14,107 nucleotides of DNA from Thiobacillus sp. (GTDB taxonomy: Bacteria > Pseudomonadota > Gammaproteobacteria > Burkholderiales > Thiobacillaceae), in assembly GCA_024710445.1 (NCBI GenBank), contig JANJUT010000150.1, positions 1 to 14,107 on the forward strand. Direction: 5' to 3'. The notes under the pieces were generated by a model. The model made no database searches and was not told where the DNA came from. It was given only the letters and a program-made list of their open reading frames with translations. Positions 7,777 to 12,902 of the stretch are shown here, in pieces (the first letter of the stretch is position 1; every line of letters starts with the position of its first letter). The position numbers and the translations under genes were made by a program.

Positions 7777-8286
7777 TTACTTGGCGGGGCAGGCCTTGTC
7801 GCCAGCGATTTTACCCGGCAGGCGCAGGAAGGTTTCGAACGGACCCATCACGGTCATGGCTTCGACCTTGGGGCCTGCAAACTTGAGGCGGCCAAACATC
7901 ATGGCTTTCATGGGGCCGTATTCGCCAGCACCCATTTCGTTCCAGCGCTCGGTTGTGGCATGCATCGTGTAATCGACTGCATAGTCCATCTTGGCGTTCT
8001 GGACTGCGCCGCCATAGACACACATGGCTTTGCCATCCTTGGCTTCAATCTTCATTTCGGTCTGGGTGGCTTCACCGCAGTCGGTACGGTACAAGTGAAT
8101 AATCTTGTAGCCGCGGTTGGCATTGTTCTTGATCCACTTGTCAGCCAGGCCGTCAGTCAGGGTGGAATCCTTGTTCCAGGCGTCGCAAGCCTGGGCAGTC
8201 CATTCCACCGACATCATGGCGGGTGCAGCGTGGGCTGCGGTGGTGAAGGCAGCCAAAACGGCCAGCGCGATTGATTTGTATTTCAT
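7777..8286 (-). CDS. Secreted SCP2-like (sterol carrier / lipid-binding) protein
   Basis: A 169-residue protein with a clear Sec signal peptide, MKYKSIALAVLAAFTTAAHA, cleaved after residue 20, so the mature part is periplasmic. The mature sequence resembles a betaproteobacterial family annotated as SCP2 sterol-binding proteins. The C-terminal half (DYTMHATTERWNEMGAGEYG, 105-124, then MKAMMFGRLKFAG) has the SCP2 pattern of a strand, a residue block ending in G-x-x-x-P and the GRLKxxG strand. Four cysteines (C34, C70, C89, C166) could form disulfides. The SCP2 fold holds lipids in a hydrophobic tunnel; the ligand here is unknown. A very strong AAGGAGGAG precedes the ATG at 8286. It follows the MCE operon on the same strand, but has its own promoter-like region and a terminator after it. 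Confidence 0.72.
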   Translation of the reverse strand: MKYKSIALAVLAAFTTAAHAAPAMMSVEWTAQACDAWNKDSTLTDGLADKWIKNNANRGYKIIHLYRTDCGEATQTEMKIEAKDGKAMCVYGGAVQNAKMDYAVDYTMHATTERWNEMGAGEYGPMKAMMFGRLKFAGPKVEAMTVMGPFETFLRLPGKIAGDKACPAK

Positions 8287-8292
8287 GGGGTA

Positions 8293-8301
8293 CTCCTCCT
8301 T
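8293..8301 (-). promoter_or_regulatory. Strong Shine-Dalgarno of the SCP2-like gene
   Basis: AAGGAGGAG on the minus strand, six bases from the ATG at 8286. It is much stronger than the ribosome sites of the neighbouring genes and suggests high expression. Confidence 0.8.
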
Positions 8302-8357
8302 TTGGATATTAGGGTACAGCTTGTTTTGTATACGAAGACGTTGCTCTCCGAAGCCAC

Positions 8358-8386
8358 ACGTTAATCATGCGGGGCAGGCTTGTCAA
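8358..8386 (-). promoter_or_regulatory. Possible promoter of the SCP2-like gene
   Basis: A perfect minus-strand -35 hexamer TTGACA (8386-8381) is followed after 17 bp by TAACGT (8363-8358), which matches only three of six -10 positions. The perfect -35 and spacing argue for it; the poor -10 argues against. Confidence 0.35.
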
Positions 8387-8404
8387 TGCGGGCAATGCTT
8401 TTTT

Positions 8405-8431
8405 ACACGGCCCTACAGCCAGGTGCCGTGT
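8405..8431. repeat. Hairpin between the MCE operon and the SCP2-like gene
   Basis: ACACGGC (8405-8411) pairs with GCCGTGT (8425-8431). An inner CCT/AGG adds three pairs around a one-base bulge, leaving a six-base loop. In the minus-strand transcript it is 39 bases past the lipoprotein stop and is followed by six A rather than U, so it is not a standard terminator. It could stabilise the 3' end, weakly terminate, or be an operator upstream of the TTGACA. Confidence 0.5.
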
Positions 8432-8469
8432 GGCGGCCCGGTCAGACTGGCCAATGCCTCATTCCCCGA

Positions 8470-9144
8470 TTATTTCCGGAGTGGCAGGAGGCTTTCTTCA
8501 ACCAGTTGTATGCGGCGGGCAAGGCGGGCACTTTCGTCCGCCTGTCCCTGGCTGGCAGCCTGTTTTTCCTGCAATTTGAGATAGGTCAGCAGGGGTTGCC
8601 GCCAGCCTTGTGCGGAAGCCGTGTCTGATGCCAGTACCAGTGTGGCGTCATCGGATTCCTGGCGCATTACCAGCAGACTGGCGCCGAGCAGACGAGCCAG
8701 CGGATCCTCGATCTTGCTGAGCGAGGCGCGTCGTGCGCCAGACGGGGTACTCACGAGGTCCCGGTGCTGCTTGGGGAGTTGGCCGATATCGATGGCATCC
8801 CAGCGTAGCGTCAGGAACAGGTAATACGCCTGGTCTGCAGTATTGGGTTCGATACGAGCCAGATCGGCATATTCGTGGCAGGCATCGTCGATCAGCATGG
8901 CGCGACGAGTCGCACAACGAACCAGCCACAGGCGCGCAGTCTCGGTGACCCGTCCGGCACCGCCCGTGGCTGCAACCGCCTGCTGGAAATAGCGTTCGGC
9001 CAGGGTGTTTTCCCCGAGCAGGGCATGCTTCTTGTAACGCTCGATCAGGTCGGCCGAATCGGTTTTCCAGTCCGGTGGGGGGGGGCCGCCGCTGCCGCAG
9101 GCGCTGAGCAGGAACAAACAGGCGAGCGCGAGCAAGGGCTTCAT
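8470..9144 (-). CDS. Lipoprotein of unknown function in MCE operon
   Basis: A 224-residue protein with a signal peptide and lipobox MKPLLALACLFLLSAC, so C16 would be lipidated. The +2 residue is G, which favours outer membrane sorting in proteobacteria. After a short GSGGPPPPD stretch the rest is predicted helical and repeat-like (ERYKKHALLGENTLAERYFQ, about 35-54; paired helices through 215), resembling TPR-like solenoids without a clean TPR consensus. It is not the DUF330/PqiC lipoprotein often found with MCE genes. Its ATG overlaps the MCE stop as ATGA, so the two are probably translationally coupled and act together, perhaps at the outer membrane end of a lipid path (inferred). Nine consecutive C residues encode the PPPP run and could be prone to slippage. 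Confidence 0.78.
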   Translation of the reverse strand: MKPLLALACLFLLSACGSGGPPPPDWKTDSADLIERYKKHALLGENTLAERYFQQAVAATGGAGRVTETARLWLVRCATRRAMLIDDACHEYADLARIEPNTADQAYYLFLTLRWDAIDIGQLPKQHRDLVSTPSGARRASLSKIEDPLARLLGASLLVMRQESDDATLVLASDTASAQGWRQPLLTYLKLQEKQAASQGQADESARLARRIQLVEESLLPLRK

Positions 9145-10088
9145 GGCAGATTCACCTCGGGATCACGCGCAAACGGCCACATCTTGTTGATTTCATTGAC
9201 CAGCGCATTGGCCTTGCGCACCGCATCGTCGATTTCGGCGCGCAGCTTGGCAATGTCCTGCGTACCTTCCTTGACGTCGGCCGATATCGCCACGGCATTG
9301 GCCATCAGGGCATCGGCTTTTTTCAGGCTGGCTTGCGCGTCCGTCAGCATCAGGCGTACCTGTGCCATGGAGCCGCTCGCCTGGTCGGCGATTCCGCCGC
9401 TTGCGAAAAGCCAGCGGTCCGCCTTGGTTGCCATGCCATCCATCTTTAGGGCCATGCCATCGAGCTTGGTGATGAGGGCACGGGTCTTGTCGAGCGAGTC
9501 GGTCACGGCACGGGCTTTTTCCGGACTGCCCAGTACGCTTTCCAGTACGCCATATTCACCGGTCATGCGTCCGGTCACGGTTTTGACGTTGGCCAGCGTG
9601 GCATTGATTTCGCCATCCTTGCGGGTGAGGTGTTCAACATTGGCCAGGATTGCCTTGACCCGCTCGACCAGCACCGGGATTTCCTTGCTGACGTCGGATG
9701 TGGTCAGTAGCATGGTGGCGTTGTCGGGCAGGGCGGGGGCATTCAGATCGGGGGAATCGACGCGGATCTTGGCGCCGCCGACGATGGGTTTGTCGAGGGT
9801 GAAACTGCTGTTTTCTTTCAGCCATTTGGCGTTGCGCGCCAGGAACTCGGTGTGAATGATGATGCCGCCGTTGTCGTTCAGTCCCAGCGTGGTAACGCGG
9901 CCGATTTCAATGCCGGAAAACACGACCGGCACGCCCGGCGCCACGCCGTCGGCGCTGGCCGCGGCGAGCTGCAGGTGAACCGTGTCCTCGAAAAATCCGC
10001 GTGCATGCAGCAGGTAGACCAGGAAAACCCCGGCCAGCAGCAGCGATGCGGCAGCAAACAATCCGACCTTGAAATGCAGTGTGTTCAT
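9141..10088 (-). CDS. MCE (MlaD-like) domain protein
   Basis: A 315-residue periplasm-facing protein anchored by one N-terminal membrane helix (about 9-28, VGLFAAASLLLAGVFLVYLL without processing). The MCE domain spans about 37-115: VHLQLAAASADGVAPGVPVV, FSGIEIGRV (57-65) and PIVGGAKIRVDSPD. A long helical, coiled-coil-prone tail follows (about 133-305, with KADALMANAVAISADVKEG), ending in PFARDP. MCE proteins form hexameric rings that carry lipids between inner and outer membranes. The long tail resembles LetB/PqiB or Mce needle forms more than the short E. coli MlaD (183 residues). Overlaps of four bases on both sides (10085-10088 with the ATPase-like gene, 9141-9144 with the lipoprotein gene) tie it into one operon. 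Confidence 0.9.
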   Translation of the reverse strand: MNTLHFKVGLFAAASLLLAGVFLVYLLHARGFFEDTVHLQLAAASADGVAPGVPVVFSGIEIGRVTTLGLNDNGGIIIHTEFLARNAKWLKENSSFTLDKPIVGGAKIRVDSPDLNAPALPDNATMLLTTSDVSKEIPVLVERVKAILANVEHLTRKDGEINATLANVKTVTGRMTGEYGVLESVLGSPEKARAVTDSLDKTRALITKLDGMALKMDGMATKADRWLFASGGIADQASGSMAQVRLMLTDAQASLKKADALMANAVAISADVKEGTQDIAKLRAEIDDAVRKANALVNEINKMWPFARDPEVNLP

Positions 10089-10555
10089 TCCGAATCTAGT
10101 GCCTGGTTATATAGCGGCTGGTTCCAGCTGAAATCGTAAATCTCCCACGTGCCCGTCATTGCGGCCTGTTCGGCCAGTTGCCTGATAAACGCAGGATAGG
10201 GCACATCGTAAAGCATGGCGCCGGGGCGGTCGATGACCAGGCGTGGGCGTTGCAGAATGAGTGCGCGCGCCAGCTGGGTGGCGAAGCGCTGCGCCGGCGT
10301 CATATCGGGATCGCGCAGTGGCGCAATGCCGGCAAATCCCAGCCGCTCCAGCATGGCCTGTGCTTGCCGGGTGGATTCCGTTGCATCGAAGTGGCTTTGA
10401 TACAGCGGGATCAGTGCGATGTTGTCGAGTGCCGACAGGTTGGCCCGCAGTGGCAGATCGAGCGCCACCCGTGCCACATCGTCCGGCAGGGCGGCGACAG
10501 CCGCCAGCAAGGCGGAGCGGTCGGCGAACGGCGTCAGATGTATTTGAGCGCTAAT
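10085..10555 (-). CDS. ABC-ATPase-like protein without P-loop (MlaF position), probable ATT start
   Basis: About 156 residues in the MlaF position of an MCE operon. The middle resembles the helical half of an ABC ATPase: ANLSALDNIALIPL (38-51) corresponds to the post-Q-loop LTVLENVALPL, MTPAQRFATQLARALI (85-100) sits where LSGGQxxRVAIARAL belongs, and PRLVIDRP (104-111) stands for Walker B. There is no Walker A, no Q-loop glutamine, the signature glycines are lost, the Walker B glutamate is replaced by R, and no switch histidine is seen (EIYDFSWNQ). ATP hydrolysis by it alone is unlikely. No ATG, GTG or TTG suits: ATT at 10555 follows GAGGTGG (10566-10560); TTG at about 10510 and GTG further in have no ribosome site. 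The frame is intact and overlaps the MCE gene by four bases, arguing against a pseudogene. Function as a partner or scaffold is inferred. Confidence 0.65.
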   Translation of the reverse strand: MSAQIHLTPFADRSALLAAVAALPDDVARVALDLPLRANLSALDNIALIPLYQSHFDATESTRQAQAMLERLGFAGIAPLRDPDMTPAQRFATQLARALILQRPRLVIDRPGAMLYDVPYPAFIRQLAEQAAMTGTWEIYDFSWNQPLYNQALDSE

Positions 10556-11331
10556 GACACCACCTCGATCGCAACGATGGCAAAGAATACCCGCATCATT
10601 CCGCGCAGCACGGAGACCGGGACCATGAACAGTTTTTTCGGGGTTTCGAGCCCGGCCGTGATGGGGATCAGCGTGACAGCGAGCCCGAACAGGGCACATT
10701 TGGCAATCAGGCCGGCCATGATCTGCAGATTGAAAATTTTCGCAAAGGTTTGGGTGAAAGGCTCAAAACCTGCCATGCTCAAGCCATAAATCGACAGATA
10801 GGCCAGCAGCAGGGCGAGCAAGCCCGCCAGTCCGGCCAGGGTGATGACCGAAATCACGCCGCCGATCAGGCGTGGCAAAAACTCGAACTGCATCGGCGGA
10901 ACCTTGCAGTGGGCCAGCGCATCCAATTCATTGTTGACCTGCATCAGCGCGATTTCGGTGTTGATGGCGCTGCCGGAGCGCAAGGCGATAAAGAGCGCGG
11001 TCAGGAAGGGCAGCAACTCCAGGACCAGCACGCGGATGGTCATTTCGCTGGCGAATTCGGTCAGACCGAAGTCGCGTGCCGTGGACAGGATGATGGTGAT
11101 GATGAGCCACGAAATGACCAGCGCGTAGCCGAGGAAGACGTGAAGGATTTGCACCGAAGTGAAGTACACCTGCTTGATCACCACGTCGAAGGTGGCGCGG
11201 TTCCAGATGGTGCGGTCGAGCAGCAGCAGCAACACGGCTTTGGCCAGAAAGGCAAAGATGCCGTAGCCGACGGTAAACCAGCCGGTGACTTTGGCGCCGA
11301 GTGATTCGATGGATGCCGCAAGAAAATTCAT
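10534..11331 (-). CDS. MlaE-family ABC permease
   Basis: A 265-residue inner-membrane protein of the MlaE/TrbI-like permease family that works with MCE proteins in lipid transport. Hydrophobic segments are visible at about 18-38, 60-84, 99-118, 154-186, 205-226 and 245-262. The family core is present in altered form: RSGSAINTEIALM (118-130) for the usual RVGAAIAAELGTM, then NNELDALAHCKVPPM (133-147) where the coupling helix normally reads EQIDALxVMGVDP, and FEFLPRLIGGVISVI. The changed coupling helix coincides with the degraded ATPase encoded next. The ATG at 11331 has only a weak AAG-type ribosome site. It is the first gene of the leftward operon, divergent from the SH3 gene across 84 bases. 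Confidence 0.88.
   Translation of the reverse strand: MNFLAASIESLGAKVTGWFTVGYGIFAFLAKAVLLLLLDRTIWNRATFDVVIKQVYFTSVQILHVFLGYALVISWLIITIILSTARDFGLTEFASEMTIRVLVLELLPFLTALFIALRSGSAINTEIALMQVNNELDALAHCKVPPMQFEFLPRLIGGVISVITLAGLAGLLALLLAYLSIYGLSMAGFEPFTQTFAKIFNLQIMAGLIAKCALFGLAVTLIPITAGLETPKKLFMVPVSVLRGMMRVFFAIVAIEVVSLALKYI
10560..10566 (-). promoter_or_regulatory. Shine-Dalgarno supporting the ATT start
   Basis: GAGGTGG on the minus strand, four bases before ATT at 10555-10553 and inside the last codons of the permease gene. It is the only good ribosome site for the downstream frame. Confidence 0.45.
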
Positions 11332-11344
11332 CGCGGCATCTTAA

Positions 11345-11371
11345 CGCCATCGGTGGTGCTTGCGCCATCGG
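11345..11371 (+). repeat. Two direct copies of CGCCATCGG in a divergent promoter region
   Basis: CGCCATCGG occurs at 11345-11353 and 11363-11371, 18 bases apart, about one and three-quarter helical turns, between the permease and SH3 genes. Possible regulator half-sites; chance cannot be excluded at this length. Confidence 0.3.
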
Positions 11372-11388
11372 ACGGCAACCCCTACAGT
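11360..11388 (+). promoter_or_regulatory. Possible promoter of the SH3-M48-CHASE2 operon
   Basis: TTGCGC (11360-11365), a 17-bp spacer and TACAGT (11383-11388), which lies 27 bases before the ATG. Matches are three of six and four of six, so support is modest. Confidence 0.3.
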
Positions 11389-11415
11389 TTTGCAGTCAGA
11401 AGGAGAGTACAGACG

Positions 11416-11952
11416 ATGAGAACCCCCATGATTCCTGTTGCCGCGATGCTGCTATGCATGGCATCGGCATCGGCCCTCGCCGCATCGGGTACCGTATTGC
11501 GCAGCGAAAAGATCTATAGCCAGCCCAGCTCGGGATCGAAAGTCACCGCAAATATAGCCAAAGGCGCCACGGTGAATATCCTGGCCAAGCAGGGCGGCTG
11601 GCTGCGTGTGTCTGCAGGCAAGACCACGGGCTGGATGCGACTGTTGTCGGTGCGTGCCGGTGCGGGGGGATTGAGCAGCAGTGGCGTGGGCGATGTTCTG
11701 GGGGTGGCCACGACCCGGTCCGACCCCAGTCGTGTGGTGGCGGTGGCAGGATTGCGCGGCCTGAATGACGAAGAACTGAAACAGGCCAAGTTCAACGCGG
11801 ACGAACTGGCACGGCTGAATACCTGGAACGTGACCGAGACCCAGGCCCGCAGTTTTGCCAGCCAGTCCGGCCTGGTTGCAGCCAATGTGCCGGCCCTGCC
11901 TGAACCCAGGCCTGCGCAAGCCAACACCTCGTCACCGTGGGGAGACAACTGA
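11416..11952 (+). CDS. Secreted SH3b-domain protein
   Basis: A 178-residue exported protein. The signal peptide MRTPMIPVAAMLLCMASASA then LAAS predicts cleavage near residue 22-23. A bacterial SH3 (SH3b) domain follows at about 25-80: SGTVLRSEKIYSQPSSGSKV, then ANIAKGATVNILAKQGGWLR and GWMRLLSVR, with the usual KG turn and GWL/GWM strands. The C-terminal half (AVAGLRGLNDEELKQAKFNA and on to ETQARSFASQSGL) is a conserved helical extension seen with this protein type beside M48 proteases. SH3b domains bind peptidoglycan or peptides in the envelope; the ligand here is unknown. AGGAGAG (11401-11407) supports the ATG at 11416 rather than the open frame from 11353. Its TGA overlaps the next ATG by one base. 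Confidence 0.85.
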   Translation: MRTPMIPVAAMLLCMASASALAASGTVLRSEKIYSQPSSGSKVTANIAKGATVNILAKQGGWLRVSAGKTTGWMRLLSVRAGAGGLSSSGVGDVLGVATTRSDPSRVVAVAGLRGLNDEELKQAKFNADELARLNTWNVTETQARSFASQSGLVAANVPALPEPRPAQANTSSPWGDN

Positions 11953-12902
11953 TGAAGATCAAATTGATGGTATTGGCCATTTCGCTGGTTTCGTTCAGCG
12001 GGCTGGCTGCGGGTTTCGATCTGGGCAAATTGCTGGAAGACCGGCTGAATCAGGAACTGAACAAGGACAAGAAAACCCAGCCGGTACCGGCCCCCGCGCC
12101 TGCGCAAACCGGCGGTCAGTCACCTGCGACACAGAGTGCCGCGGCCACACCGCCGCCTGCCAAGCAAAAGATCGATGCCAAACAATTGGGGTTCGCCTTG
12201 TTCGGCGACTATTCCCCTGAAGAGGAAACCCGCATCGGCACGCAGATCTCGGGCAATCTGCTGGGCGCGGTGCCGCTGGTACGCGACGACACGCTGCAGC
12301 GTTACGTTAATCTGGTCGGCAACTGGGTTGCGCTGCAAAGCGGTCGCAAGGATGTTGACTGGCGTTTTGGCGTGCTCGATACAGAAGACATCAATGCTTT
12401 TGCCGCACCCGGAGGCTATATTTTTCTGACCAAGGGCCTGTATCGCCGGCTTAATAGTGAAGCCGAGCTGGCAGGGGTGTTGGCGCATGAAGTCGCCCAT
12501 GTCACCAAGAAGCATCACCTCAAGGTACTCAAGAAATCCAGCCTGATCGGCGCACTGGGGCAGGCCGCCAGCAACAAGGCACAGGGTAGCGACCAGATCG
12601 TACAAAACCTGATTGGCAACGGCGCCGAAATCATGGCGCGTGGGCTCGACAAGGAAGCCGAGTTCGAAGCCGATCGGGTTGGCATCGTGTTTGCCGCGCG
12701 TGCGGGTTACGAGCCGTGGGGCTTGCCCGACGTGCTGCAGGACATGGCGGGATTGCCGGCCAAGGATGAACGCACCAGCCTGCTCTACAAGACCCACCCG
12801 CATCCGGCGGATCGCCTGGCTGCACTGGGCGAGGCCGTGGATGGGCGCCTTGATGCCATTAAAGGCAAAGAACTGGCCGAGCGCTTCTACCGTATCAAGT
12901 GA
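11952..12902 (+). CDS. Periplasmic M48-family zinc metalloprotease
   Basis: A 316-residue protease. The N-terminus MKIKLMVLAISLVSFSGLAA is a Sec signal peptide without lipobox. A Pro/Ala/Gln-rich linker (about 42-72) leads to the M48 catalytic domain (about 88-292). Zinc ligands and catalytic base are in AHEVAHVTKKH (H179, E180, H183), with the third ligand E237 in EAEFEADRVG (ExxxD, D241). INAFAAPGGYIFLTKGL (147-163) is the conserved strand and loop before the active site, and THPHPADRLAAL (281-292) is the C-terminal motif. Relatives such as BepA, LoiP and YcaL trim misassembled outer membrane proteins, which suggests envelope quality control. GGGGAGA (11939-11945) precedes the ATG, which shares one base with the SH3 stop; its own TGA overlaps the CHASE2 GTG by four bases. 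Confidence 0.93.
   Translation: MKIKLMVLAISLVSFSGLAAGFDLGKLLEDRLNQELNKDKKTQPVPAPAPAQTGGQSPATQSAAATPPPAKQKIDAKQLGFALFGDYSPEEETRIGTQISGNLLGAVPLVRDDTLQRYVNLVGNWVALQSGRKDVDWRFGVLDTEDINAFAAPGGYIFLTKGLYRRLNSEAELAGVLAHEVAHVTKKHHLKVLKKSSLIGALGQAASNKAQGSDQIVQNLIGNGAEIMARGLDKEAEFEADRVGIVFAARAGYEPWGLPDVLQDMAGLPAKDERTSLLYKTHPHPADRLAALGEAVDGRLDAIKGKELAERFYRIK

Noticed and set aside
8117..8628. Plus-strand frames across the SCP2-lipoprotein gap
   Set aside because: Antisense to both genes at their ends, Cys/Arg-rich and without ribosome site or family features.
10556..10699. N-terminal extension of the ABC-like frame to 10699
   Set aside because: These codons lie over the permease C-terminus in another frame and encode no Walker A or other ABC motif.
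12120..12803. Minus-strand open frame (227 codons) opposite the M48 protease
   Set aside because: Antisense shadow of a gene with intact HExxH and ExxxD motifs.
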